The notes under the pieces were generated by a model. That model was not told where the DNA came from, did no database searches, and saw only the letters and a list, made by a program, of their open reading frames with translations. The position numbers were made by a program, and so were the translations under genes. From contig NZ_JAXOUF010000004.1 of the NCBI RefSeq assembly GCF_034424805.1, forward strand, positions 62,001 through 126,000: a stretch of DNA of 64,000 nucleotides. The letters run 5' to 3'. Source of the stretch: Labrys sedimenti (GTDB taxonomy: Bacteria > Pseudomonadota > Alphaproteobacteria > Rhizobiales > Labraceae). This document shows positions 24,356-32,956 of the stretch, piece after piece (positions within the stretch are counted from its first letter, which is position 1; each line of letters opens with the position of its first letter).

Positions 24356-26589
24356 CCCAGGATCTCAGCCAATTCTCCATGCGAGACCTGTTCCGCATCG
24401 AAGCGGAAGGCCAGGCCGAAGCCCTGACGACGGCCTTGCTGACGCTCGACAAGGACCCGATGCGGGCTGATCAGATCGAGGCCTGCATGCGAGCTGCCCA
24501 TTCTCTCAAGGGGGCTGCCCGCATCGTCGAGATCCATGCTGCCGTGACGATTGCGCACGCAATGGAAGATCTTTTCGTCCTGGCTCAGCAGCGCGGTGCG
24601 CGACTGGATCATGACCGGATCGACGTGCTCCTGCGCGGCGTCGACCTGCTCCTGTCTTTTGCCAGATCGCCGGATCTCGAAAGTGGCTCGCGCGACGAGG
24701 TCTGGCAAGTCGAAGCCGACCGGTTCGTGCTGGAACTCAACCAGCCGCCGCAGGCAGGCCTGCAAACGCCCGTGCCGGCGCCGATATCCGAGCCCGCGCC
24801 CGTGCCGGCAACCGACGACACGGCCTCTGCCTCCGCATCGACCGACCGCGCGTTGCGTGTCAGTGCCGAAAACCTCAACCGGCTTCTCGACCTCGCCGGC
24901 GAGTCGCTGGTCGAGTCGCGGTGGTTGGGGCCTTTTGGCCAATCGCTGCAGCGTCTGAAGCGCCTTCAACTCGAAGCCGCCGCTGCCTTGGAGTCGCTGC
25001 GTACCATCCTGCCGACCCATACCTTGGACGAACGGGCAAAGATGGCTCTCGACAAGGCTCAGCAGCGCCTTCTGGAATGCCGGCAGCATCTGTCGCAACG
25101 CCTGGGGGAACTGGAAACCACCGACCATCAAGCCACCACGCTCGCCCACCGGCTCTACGACCAGGCGCTGGCGATGCGCATGCGTCCCTTCTCAGACGGC
25201 ATCGCGGCTTATCCTCGCATGGTGCGCGACGTTGCGCGCGAACTCGACAAGAAAGTACGGCTTGAGATCGTCGGCGAGCGCACGCTGGTGGATCGGGACA
25301 TCCTGGACAGGCTCGATGCTCCGCTCGGCCATCTGCTGCGCAACGCCCTCGATCATGGCATCGAAAGCCCCGGCGAGAGGCTTGCCGCCGGCAAGGCCGA
25401 CGAAGGCGTCGTGCGCCTGGAAGCGTCGCATCGTGCGGGCACGCTGCAGATCACCGTCTCCGACGACGGGCGTGGCGTCGATCTCGAGCGGATTCGGCAA
25501 ACCGTGATTGCCCGCAACCTCGCAAGCCCCGATACGGCAGGCAAACTCGGTACCCAGGAATTGCTTGAGTTCCTGTTCCTGCCCGGATTCTCCATGAAAG
25601 GAGAAGTCACTGTCATTTCGGGGCGAGGTGTGGGGCTGGACGTCGTGCAGGAGATGATCCGACAGGTCCGTGGCCTGGTACGGGTGACCTCCGAGCTCGG
25701 CGAGGGCACACGCTTCAAGCTGGAACTGCCGCTCACGCTCTCGGTGGTTCGCTCTCTGATCGTGGAGATCGGTGGCGAGCCCTACGCCTTTCCCTTCGCC
25801 CATATCGTACGCGCCATCAAGATCGCTAGCGATCAGGTGCAGACCCTGGAAGGACGGCAGCATTTCAGCCTGGATGGACAGCTGGTCGGTCTGGTCGGCG
25901 CGGATCAGGTGCTCGGCTGCAAGCCGGCGGACAATGCAGACGGCGAATTGCGCATCGTCGTGGTCGGCAGCCCCGGCGCGATGTATGGCCTGGTGGTCGA
26001 GCGCTTCCTCGGCGGTCGCGAACTTGTGGTTCAGCCGCTCGATCCGCGCCTCGGCAAGATCAAGGATATCAGTGCCGCCGCCCTGATGGAGGACGGTTCG
26101 CCGCTCCTGATCATCGATGTCGAGGACATCATCCGCTCCATGGAGAAGCTCTCTTCCGCCGATCAACTCGCCCAGATCGGGCGGAAGTCGGCAGGCCGGC
26201 AGGAGGAAAGGCGCAAGCGCGTGCTTGTGGTCGACGATTCCCTCACCGTGCGCGAGCTGCAGCGCAAATTGCTCGATCATCACGGCTACGAGGTCGAAGT
26301 GGCCGTCGACGGCATGGATGGCTGGAATGCCTTGCGCAATGGCCGCTTCGATCTCCTCATCAGCGACATCGACATGCCGCGTATCGACGGGATCGAACTG
26401 GTCCACCGCATCCGGCAGGACCCGGACCTCAAATCATTGCCTGTGATGATCGTATCCTACAAGGATCGGGCGGAGGATCGACAGCGTGGCCTGGATGCCG
26501 GAGCGGATTATTATCTTACCAAGGGCAGTTTCCAGGATGATACTCTGATCGATGCCGTGGTGGACCTGATTGGCGAGGCAGTTGCATGA
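24352..26589 (+). CDS. wspE: Hybrid CheA-type histidine kinase WspE
   Basis: 745 aa. Hpt domain with phospho-His50 in RAAHSLKGAARIVEIHAAV; a dimerisation region; HATPase with LGHLLRNALDHGIESPGERL (N-box), DDGRGVDLERI and SGRGVGLDVVQEMI (G-boxes); a CheW-like P5 domain; and a C-terminal receiver from about residue 622 (RVLVVDDSLTVRELQRKLL, phospho-Asp in LLISDIDMPRIDG). It autophosphorylates when WspA signals and passes phosphate to WspR (activation) and WspF (feedback). ATGA overlaps upstream and downstream. Confidence 0.93.
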   Translation: MTQDLSQFSMRDLFRIEAEGQAEALTTALLTLDKDPMRADQIEACMRAAHSLKGAARIVEIHAAVTIAHAMEDLFVLAQQRGARLDHDRIDVLLRGVDLLLSFARSPDLESGSRDEVWQVEADRFVLELNQPPQAGLQTPVPAPISEPAPVPATDDTASASASTDRALRVSAENLNRLLDLAGESLVESRWLGPFGQSLQRLKRLQLEAAAALESLRTILPTHTLDERAKMALDKAQQRLLECRQHLSQRLGELETTDHQATTLAHRLYDQALAMRMRPFSDGIAAYPRMVRDVARELDKKVRLEIVGERTLVDRDILDRLDAPLGHLLRNALDHGIESPGERLAAGKADEGVVRLEASHRAGTLQITVSDDGRGVDLERIRQTVIARNLASPDTAGKLGTQELLEFLFLPGFSMKGEVTVISGRGVGLDVVQEMIRQVRGLVRVTSELGEGTRFKLELPLTLSVVRSLIVEIGGEPYAFPFAHIVRAIKIASDQVQTLEGRQHFSLDGQLVGLVGADQVLGCKPADNADGELRIVVVGSPGAMYGLVVERFLGGRELVVQPLDPRLGKIKDISAAALMEDGSPLLIIDVEDIIRSMEKLSSADQLAQIGRKSAGRQEERRKRVLVVDDSLTVRELQRKLLDHHGYEVEVAVDGMDGWNALRNGRFDLLISDIDMPRIDGIELVHRIRQDPDLKSLPVMIVSYKDRAEDRQRGLDAGADYYLTKGSFQDDTLIDAVVDLIGEAVA

Positions 26590-27614
26590 GGATCGCGATC
26601 GTCAATGATCTGCCCCTGGCAGTGGAAGCGATGCGCCGGGTGCTCGCCATGGCGCCCCAGCATCAGCTTGCCTGGGTCGCCGCCGACGGCGTGCAGGCGG
26701 TGGAGCTGTGCAGCCGGGACCGACCCGACCTCGTGCTGATGGACCTGATCATGCCGCGCATGGACGGGATCGAAGCCACTCGCCGGATCATGGCCCAGTC
26801 TCCCTGCGCCATCCTGATCGTGACCGCCGATGTCGAGACCAACGCGGCACGCGTTTTTGCGGCGATGGGAGAGGGAGCTCTCGATGCGGTCGACACACCG
26901 CTGCTCGCCTCGCGCGAGACACGGTGGGGCGTGCGCCCACTCCTGGCGAAGATCGACATGATCGCCAATCTGGTCAATGAAGGCAGTGCAAGGCAAAAGC
27001 CTGTCGACAATTCGCGGCCGCAGGCCCGGCATTTGGTCGCGATAGGCGCATCGGCGGGTGGTCCCACCGCATTGGCAACGGTCTTGAAGAGCCTGCCCGA
27101 CAATTTTGCCGCCAGCATCGTCATCGTTCAGCATGTCGATGCCCGTTTTGCGCCGGGGCTTGCCAATTGGCTCAGCCAGCATTCCACTCTTCCCGTCCGG
27201 CTGGCGAGCGAAGGGGACCGCGCCCTGCCGGGCCAGGCTCTGGTTGCCGGCACCGATAATCATCTGGTTTTCAAGCTGAACCGACAATTGGGCTATACTC
27301 CCAATCCGATCGATCAGGTCTATCGGCCGTCCGTGGACGTCTTTTTCGACAGCGTCGCGCGTCTATGGGATGGTCCCGTGACCGGTGTCTTGTTGACCGG
27401 TATGGGATCGGACGGGGCGCGGGGCCTGAAAGCACTCCGCGAACTTGGACATCACACTATCGCGCAGGACCAGGCCACGAGCGCGGTCTATGGCATGCCG
27501 AAGGCGGCCGCCGCCTTGGATGCCGCGACGGACATTCTGCCGCTGGACAGGATTGCCCCGCGTCTGACCGAACTGCTCGGCTCTCCGCGCCTGAGAAGAG
27601 GAACTGCCCCATGA
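26586..27614 (+). CDS. wspF: CheB-type methylesterase WspF
   Basis: 342 aa. Receiver domain at residues 1-125 (phospho-Asp in LVLMDLIMPRMDGIEATRRI) and CheB methylesterase domain at about 150-335, with the catalytic triad motifs IGASAGGPTALATV (Ser), IVQHVDARFAPGLANWL (His) and LLTGMGSDGARGLKAL (Asp). It removes methyl groups from WspA and resets the pathway; loss of WspF in pseudomonads gives constitutively high c-di-GMP and wrinkly colonies. The stop overlaps wspR as ATGA. Confidence 0.92.
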   Translation: MRIAIVNDLPLAVEAMRRVLAMAPQHQLAWVAADGVQAVELCSRDRPDLVLMDLIMPRMDGIEATRRIMAQSPCAILIVTADVETNAARVFAAMGEGALDAVDTPLLASRETRWGVRPLLAKIDMIANLVNEGSARQKPVDNSRPQARHLVAIGASAGGPTALATVLKSLPDNFAASIVIVQHVDARFAPGLANWLSQHSTLPVRLASEGDRALPGQALVAGTDNHLVFKLNRQLGYTPNPIDQVYRPSVDVFFDSVARLWDGPVTGVLLTGMGSDGARGLKALRELGHHTIAQDQATSAVYGMPKAAAALDAATDILPLDRIAPRLTELLGSPRLRRGTAP

Positions 27615-28639
27615 GCCAGCAAGCAGATGTCAAATCCTACGGCGCCGCTTCCCTCGACACTATCCACCAGTCGATCATGGTGCTTCTGGTCGATGATCAG
27701 CTCATGGTCGGCGAAGCCATTCGCAGAGCGCTGATCGACGAGACCGAGATCGAATTGCATTATTGCTCGAATCCGCTGGAAGCCCTCGCCGTCGCCAAGC
27801 GGGTGAAGCCGACGGTGATCTTGCAGGATCTGGTGATGCCGAACGTGAACGGCCTGACGCTGGTCCGCCAATATCGCTCCGATCCCGCCACCAAGGCCAT
27901 TCCCGTGATCGTGCTCTCGACCGAGGAGGAGGCGACCGTCAAGAGCGAGGCCTTTCGCATCGGCGCAAATGACTATCTCGTCAAGCTGCCCGACCGGATC
28001 GAGCTGATTGCCCGTATCCGCTACCATTCGGCTGCCTATCTGACCCAGATCCAGCGTGACGAGGCCTATCGCGCCCTGCGTCGAAGCCAGCAGGAGCTGA
28101 TGGAGACCAATCTCGAATTGCAGCGCCTGACCAATGTCGATGGCCTGACCGGTCTCAGCAATCGACGCTATTTCGATCAATATCTCGATACGGAATGGCG
28201 CCAGGCCATGCGCGCGAGGGAGCCGATCTCGCTGCTGATCATCGATGTCGATCACTTCAAGCAATACAACGACACCTATGGCCACCTTGCCGGCGACGAG
28301 GTGCTGAAAACTGTGGCGACGGCGGTGAGGAGCACCTTCCAGCGCCCGAAGGACCTGGCAGTACGCATGGGGGGCGAGGAATTCGCCGTGGTGCTGCCGC
28401 AAACCCTGGCCGGCGATCTCGCCTTTCTCGCGGAGAAGGTGGTGCAGGCGATCGAGGCGCTCGGGCTGCCACACGCAGCCTCGCCGATCGCTGAAAAAGT
28501 CACCATCAGCGTTGGTGGGGCAACCCACATTCCCGCTGGCAACGACCAGCCCGAAAGATTGATCGAGGCCGCCGACAAGGCGATGTATGAAGCCAAGAGG
28601 TCCGGTCGAAATCGAGCTGCTACGGCAAACGGTCTGTAG
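27611..28639 (+). CDS. wspR: Response regulator diguanylate cyclase WspR
   Basis: 342 aa. Receiver at about residues 22-145 (VLLVDDQLMVGEAIRRALID; phospho-Asp in VILQDLVMPNVNGLTLVRQY), a helical linker (ALRRSQQELMETNLELQRL), then GGDEF domain with an intact GGEEF active site (VRMGGEEFAVVLPQ). An RPKD sequence five residues before GGEEF fits the RxxD inhibitory site, so product inhibition is expected. Phosphorylated WspR makes c-di-GMP from GTP. The frame is open further upstream, but the ATG at 27611 in ATGA overlap with wspF fits the operon pattern. End of the operon. Confidence 0.93.
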   Translation: MSQQADVKSYGAASLDTIHQSIMVLLVDDQLMVGEAIRRALIDETEIELHYCSNPLEALAVAKRVKPTVILQDLVMPNVNGLTLVRQYRSDPATKAIPVIVLSTEEEATVKSEAFRIGANDYLVKLPDRIELIARIRYHSAAYLTQIQRDEAYRALRRSQQELMETNLELQRLTNVDGLTGLSNRRYFDQYLDTEWRQAMRAREPISLLIIDVDHFKQYNDTYGHLAGDEVLKTVATAVRSTFQRPKDLAVRMGGEEFAVVLPQTLAGDLAFLAEKVVQAIEALGLPHAASPIAEKVTISVGGATHIPAGNDQPERLIEAADKAMYEAKRSGRNRAATANGL

Positions 28640-28670
28640 GAGAGCCGGCGCCCTTCAGCCCGATTAGAAG

Positions 28671-28731
28671 ACGCAAAAGCGTTTTCGAGAAAAGTGGATA
28701 GACTTTTCGATTAAGAAAACGCTCTAATGTG
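28671..28731. repeat. Rhizobiales-type intergenic repeat, nested hairpin
   Basis: Outer arms AGCGTTTTC (28678-28686) and GAAAACGCT (28715-28723) enclose inner arms GAAAAGT (28689-28695) and ACTTTTC (28702-28708), all perfect. It lies between the convergent wspR and TetR genes. I recall near-identical AAGCGTTTTCGAG...GAAAACGC elements in many rhizobial genomes. It may double as a bidirectional terminator. Confidence 0.65.
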
Positions 28732-29415
28732 CTAGTGGCTGGAGCATCTGCGCGCCAGGGCCTGGAGACCGGCAAGCGCGAATGTCTCCAGTGCGCGGGA
28801 CATTGGTTCGATCTCCCGTTCACGCTCCGCCAGGCTTGGGGCAATGGCTTCCAGTACACCGCGCTCCACGGTTGCCAGAACCATGAAAGGGGCATTGAGC
28901 GCCAGTTCAGCCCTTCCAATGTCGGGATGGTCCGGCGGACGATTGAGCATGCGTGCAAGCAGGTCGCGCAGCCAATGAAGCTGAGGCGCCATGAAGTCCT
29001 CATCCACGATCAGCGCGGAAATCGTGGGCATCACCATCTCACGGGTGACCAGCCTGATCTGCCATGAGCGTTCGGCGGTCGACAGCAATCGCCGGGCCAT
29101 CAAGCCATAATAGGCCTTGAGCTGATCCAGGGGCTCTTCATGTTCCAGGATGGCTGCAAAGGCCTCGGGCGGGATGACGACCTCGCGCCGCGCCTCCGAT
29201 ACCGCCGCTTCATAGAGCGGCCGGATGCCGCCGAAATAATAGTTTACCGCCGCGGTATTGACGCCGGCCAGGTCGCAAATTTCCCGGCTCGTCGTCGCAT
29301 GATAGCCCTTGTCGGCAAAGACCCGCCCGGCAGTTTCGATCAGATTTTGGCGCGTCTTGACGCCACGTTCCTGGCTGTCTGACGAAACACGGCGGGCATG
29401 CAGGGATCTGGGCAT
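28732..29415 (-). CDS. TetR-family transcriptional regulator (CecR/CerR-like)
   Basis: 227 aa from the ATG at 29415. The N-terminal helix-turn-helix is clear: RQNLIETAGRVFADKGYHAT, TSREICDLAGVNTAAVNYYF, with GG where the next residues turn into the ligand domain. The C-terminal domain (RRLLSTAERSWQIRLVTREM; VMPTISALIVDEDFMAPQL) matches the DUF1956 type found in CecR/CerR regulators of efflux or detoxification. The frame stays open to 29520, but the extra 35 residues lack family sequence. Convergent with wspR, divergent from the LuxR-type gene at 29611; its own target is not evident. Confidence 0.85.
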   Translation of the reverse strand: MPRSLHARRVSSDSQERGVKTRQNLIETAGRVFADKGYHATTSREICDLAGVNTAAVNYYFGGIRPLYEAAVSEARREVVIPPEAFAAILEHEEPLDQLKAYYGLMARRLLSTAERSWQIRLVTREMVMPTISALIVDEDFMAPQLHWLRDLLARMLNRPPDHPDIGRAELALNAPFMVLATVERGVLEAIAPSLAEREREIEPMSRALETFALAGLQALARRCSSH

Positions 29416-29610
29416 GAAAGCTTGGATACTGTCTCTGAGAAGTAACTTTTTACCCACGGGCTTTAAAATGTCAATTTCATATTCGGATTTGACATTGGGC
29501 TGTCGTTCAAGCAACCTCACGCCCTGCTGAGGCGATGGCTGTGCGAAACTGCAAGGGCCGGCGATTCCGCTCTTTGTTGAGTCTCCACCATTCTGCTGGG
29601 ACCGCGCTCT

Positions 29611-30399
29611 ATGACTCTATCTTTCTCAGCGTCCCGCAAGCCAATCGAGCCGGTCGCCGACAAGCAGGACGTGACTGTCGAACTCCCGCTCGATCATGGG
29701 GCGTCGGCGCCTGTGGCCCAGATCTATCGGGACGCCAGTGCCCATATCGTCGTGATCTGCGCCAATACCTTGACCCGAACCTGCCTCATGCATTGCCTCA
29801 CAGGCTCGGAAACCGGCCTGGCCGTGGAGGGCTATGCCGACGTCGAAGAGTGGGGCCGGCAGGGGCAGGGGGCCTCCGTCGCCTTGTTGTGCGTCACGGG
29901 CACGCGGGAGACCACGATCGCCGTCGAGCGAATGGTGAGGCGAGTACTGGCCACCGCACCCGGCATTCGGGTTGTGGTGATTTCCGATACAAGATCGGCC
30001 GGCTACGTTTCGAAGGCCCTGGAGCACGGGGCCAGTGGCTTCATCGCGATGGATTCGAATGTCGATGTCGCCATTGCCGCCATTCGCCTGGTGCGTAGCG
30101 GCGGCATGTTCGTGCCCTCCCACAGCGTGATGCAGTCTCGGACCCCCGCCGCCCCCCTGTCGGATGGCAGGAGATCGCTGCGGGATCTGGTGACGGCAAA
30201 GCAACTTGAAGTCATCGGCCTGATCCGCAAGGGGCTGCCGAACAAGGCGATCGCCGCCGAACTCGAGATGAGCGAGTTCACGGTGAAGGTGCATGTCAGG
30301 AACATCATGAAGCGCCTCAATGCCCGCAACAGAACAGAAGTTGTGGCTCTGACCAATGCCTATTTTGGGCAAGTGCCTGAGCAGGATGACCATACCTGA
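29611..30399 (+). CDS. LuxR-type regulator with degenerate receiver domain
   Basis: 262 aa. The C-terminal helix-turn-helix (about 190-250) is intact: LVTAKQLEVIGLIRKGLPNK, AIAAELEMSEFTVKVHVRNI, MKRLNARNRTEVV. Residues 40-155 keep the layout of a receiver (IVVICAN, ALLCVT, VVVISD, GASGFIAMDS) but lack the acidic pair after strand 1 and the phospho-acceptor Asp after strand 3, so it is probably not controlled by phosphorylation. This resembles the plan of CsgD/VpsT regulators, some of which bind c-di-GMP; no W-[FLM]-[TS]-R binding motif is seen. It sits 1 kb downstream of wspR. Confidence 0.8.
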   Translation: MTLSFSASRKPIEPVADKQDVTVELPLDHGASAPVAQIYRDASAHIVVICANTLTRTCLMHCLTGSETGLAVEGYADVEEWGRQGQGASVALLCVTGTRETTIAVERMVRRVLATAPGIRVVVISDTRSAGYVSKALEHGASGFIAMDSNVDVAIAAIRLVRSGGMFVPSHSVMQSRTPAAPLSDGRRSLRDLVTAKQLEVIGLIRKGLPNKAIAAELEMSEFTVKVHVRNIMKRLNARNRTEVVALTNAYFGQVPEQDDHT

Positions 30400-30534
30400 A
30401 GCATGAAGCGGCCGGTGTGGGCGTCATTGCGCATTCTTGGGCGCCGAACCGCGTGCGCAAGTTTTCCGAGGCCATCGCATCTGCTGCCAGATTAATACAA
30501 CTCCTCGACAAGCTATTGATTTTTAACAATTATC

Positions 30535-30975
30535 TCAGGGATCCTTCGGCTCCTCCTCGCTGTATCGAAAGAAACGGTCGAGAAAGGCCGTCGCCTCGTC
30601 CGAGATACCGACGATCTTGTTCGTCGCTTGCCGATAGAATTTGAAATTGAGCTCTGTGCCGGGCTGGCCATCCTGCGAGGTACTGAAAGACTTGAGTTCG
30701 CGGCGCCCGAGCGGCCTTTGGGCGGACGCCGTGCGGCGCACGACAATGCTCACGCGCGGGGTTTGTCGCGGCACATGTTGTTTCCCGGCAATCGGCTCTA
30801 CAGAGATCACAATGCCGCGGGCGAACAGCCCCCGGCCACCTTCATTTTCGCTGGCAAACAGGAAGATGATGTCGCCCACGGCGATATGCCTGCCACCATA
30901 CATCGTCTTCTGCGCATTGAAGCTGAAGTTAGCCGCGTCGGGATCCCGTATCTCGGCTTTAATCGCAAATGCCAT
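30535..30975 (-). CDS. EVE/PUA-like domain protein, function unknown
   Basis: 146 aa soluble protein. The segment GGRHIAVGDIIFLFASENEG, GRGLFARGIV reads like an EVE/ASCH-type PUA-fold core, where small domains bind RNA or modified bases; the rest shows no motif known to me. It ends in an acidic EEEPKDP tail. It is alone on its strand between the LuxR-type gene and a gene-poor stretch. Coding is well supported by length and codon use; the fold assignment is tentative. Confidence 0.6.
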   Translation of the reverse strand: MAFAIKAEIRDPDAANFSFNAQKTMYGGRHIAVGDIIFLFASENEGGRGLFARGIVISVEPIAGKQHVPRQTPRVSIVVRRTASAQRPLGRRELKSFSTSQDGQPGTELNFKFYRQATNKIVGISDEATAFLDRFFRYSEEEPKDP

Positions 30976-31346
30976 GCCGTTATGCCTCCGGCTTGCAAGC
31001 CAAACTGGCCTGTCCGAATCCTGCCGCGTAAGGCGGCAACCGATGCTGGCCAGAGGGGAAACAGGGTAGGGGCCGGAAGCCCGCCAACTCCCCTTGGCTA
31101 CCCCTGCGTCGACGGAAGAGAATCATTCATTCTGTCACAAAACGAGTGAGAATAGCTCTCACCAGATGTCGGCAAAGCGCGCGCCGCTTCGTCTTCGAGA
31201 AAAGCACAGGCGGAGAATGGGAAGATTTGTGCCCAGGATCGTTGCTGCGGGAGCAAGCCGGGCTGGCTCGGATAACCACTGATGACCTTGGATCTTGAGA
31301 CGGTAGGTTTTCCGCTGTCATATGGATATTCTCAACACGGAGAAGA
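30976..31346. other. Gene-free stretch
   Basis: 371 bases between the EVE-like gene (leftward) and the FAD monooxygenase (rightward). It must hold both promoters. Small frames at 31094-31393 have no coding character that I can support. Confidence 0.5.
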
Positions 31347-32576
31347 ATGATGAAGGCACTGATTGCGGGAGCAGGCATCGGCGGGCTGACCACGGCATTG
31401 TTCCTTCATCGGGTCGGGATCGACGTAGAAATTTTCGAGGCTTCGAAGGAGGTTCGTGAACTGGGTGTGGGCATCAACATGTTGCCCCACGCCGTTGAAT
31501 TGTTGACGGAACTGGGATTGATCGACGAACTCGATGTTGCCGGTATCCGGACGCGCGAATTGATCTACGCTAACCGGTTCGGGCAGGTCGTCTGGCGCGA
31601 GTTGCGCGGCATCGATGCAGGCCTTCCGGCGCCTCAGTTCAGCATTCACAGAGGCAAGCTGCTGAGCCTGATCCATCGAGCCGTGATCGAGCGGATGGGT
31701 AAGGGCGTGATCCGCACAGGATATCGCGTGAACGGATTCGAGCAGAACGACGATACCGTCACGGCCCATCTATCGGATAGTGCCGGCAGGCAGGCACGCG
31801 CGATCGGCGACTTGCTCGTAGGTGCCGATGGTATCCATTCGGCGGTGCGCGCCGCACTCCACCCCGGAGAGGGCCAGCCGATCTGGAGCGGCATCATGCT
31901 CTGGCGCGGGGCCACCCCCTGGCCGAAATGGCAGGACGGCCGCACCATGGCGATTGCCGGGGGAAACTTTGCCAAGTTCGTGTTCTATCCCATTGAAAAA
32001 GATGATCAAAATTCAGGAACGCTCTTGACCAACTGGGCAGTGATGGCCCGAGCGGGGCATGACCGGACGCAGGACTTCTCCCTGGGGAACTGGAGCAGGC
32101 CGGGCTTGCTCGACGAGGTCCTGTCATTCGTCCGCGACCGTTTCCAGCTCGATTATGTCGATCCGGCCGCGATCATCCAGGGTACGGACGCATTCTACGA
32201 ATACCCCAATTGTGATCGAGATCCGCTGCCACGCTGGTCGTTCGGGCGTGTGACTTTGCTCGGAGACGCTGCCCATCCGATGTATCCGGTGGGCTCGAAT
32301 GGTGCGAGCCAGGCCATCCTCGATGCCTGCTCCTTGTCGCAACATCTCCGTGCCGCGGATACAATCGAGGCGGCTTTGGCGGCCTATGATGCGGAACGGC
32401 GGCCCGTTACCGCCAAGATCGTCCTGGCGAACCGCAAGGGCGGCCCGGAAGGCGTGATCGATATGGTGGAAGCCAGGGCACCCGACGGCTTTGACGACAT
32501 CGAAGCCGTCGCAACCCATGAGGAGCGTGAGCGCGTCGTACGCGGCTATGCGTCCTTGGCAAGATTTGGGCGCTAG
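31347..32576 (+). CDS. FAD-dependent monooxygenase, PhzS/salicylate-hydroxylase-like
   Basis: 409 aa group A flavoprotein monooxygenase. N-terminal FAD-binding loop ALIAGAGIGGLTTALFLHRV, then ADGIHSAVRAALHPGEGQP (DG motif) and GRVTLLGDAAHPMYPVGSNG (GD motif with the ribityl-contacting Asp). Such enzymes hydroxylate aromatic rings with NAD(P)H and O2; the closest named type by feel is the PhzS-like group, but the substrate is unknown. GGAGAAGA precedes a double ATG; I use the first. Stands alone, so there is no pathway clue from neighbours. Confidence 0.85.
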   Translation: MMKALIAGAGIGGLTTALFLHRVGIDVEIFEASKEVRELGVGINMLPHAVELLTELGLIDELDVAGIRTRELIYANRFGQVVWRELRGIDAGLPAPQFSIHRGKLLSLIHRAVIERMGKGVIRTGYRVNGFEQNDDTVTAHLSDSAGRQARAIGDLLVGADGIHSAVRAALHPGEGQPIWSGIMLWRGATPWPKWQDGRTMAIAGGNFAKFVFYPIEKDDQNSGTLLTNWAVMARAGHDRTQDFSLGNWSRPGLLDEVLSFVRDRFQLDYVDPAAIIQGTDAFYEYPNCDRDPLPRWSFGRVTLLGDAAHPMYPVGSNGASQAILDACSLSQHLRAADTIEAALAAYDAERRPVTAKIVLANRKGGPEGVIDMVEARAPDGFDDIEAVATHEERERVVRGYASLARFGR

Positions 32577-32956
32577 AGGCAATCCGCTCCCCCAATTTCC
32601 TCGACTTTAAATGTCAGATATAAGTTTAATTAATTAATTCAACAATTTGTTTCATATAATGAATTACTGGATACGAAGGTGACAGGCTGGCCGCGGCATC
32701 GGTTGCTGAGGCATTTGAGCTCGCGGCGCGTTGGGGCAAACGCGACACGGCGCTCCCGGATTTGTGGCTCCAATAGACCGTCGAGTTCGTAGCCGATCCA
32801 TCTTCGCCACTCTGGATTGACCCAAACCAATCCGGCCGCACGCGAGGCCTGCGTCAAACAGGTCAGACTATATCTTCACAGTCATGCGCTGGGCCTCTGG
32901 ACTGTTCGGGGCCCTCGCGGCAGATAGGTCGAGCAATGTGTTGGAGGGAATCCCCC
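32577..32956. other. Gene-free stretch, possible gene remnant
   Basis: 380 bases. Two overlapping leftward frames of about 70 codons lie at 32626-32857. One contains WVNPEWRRWIGYELDGLL, which reads like real protein, but neither has a ribosome binding site or a known family. This may be a decayed gene or chance; I do not call it. Confidence 0.4.
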
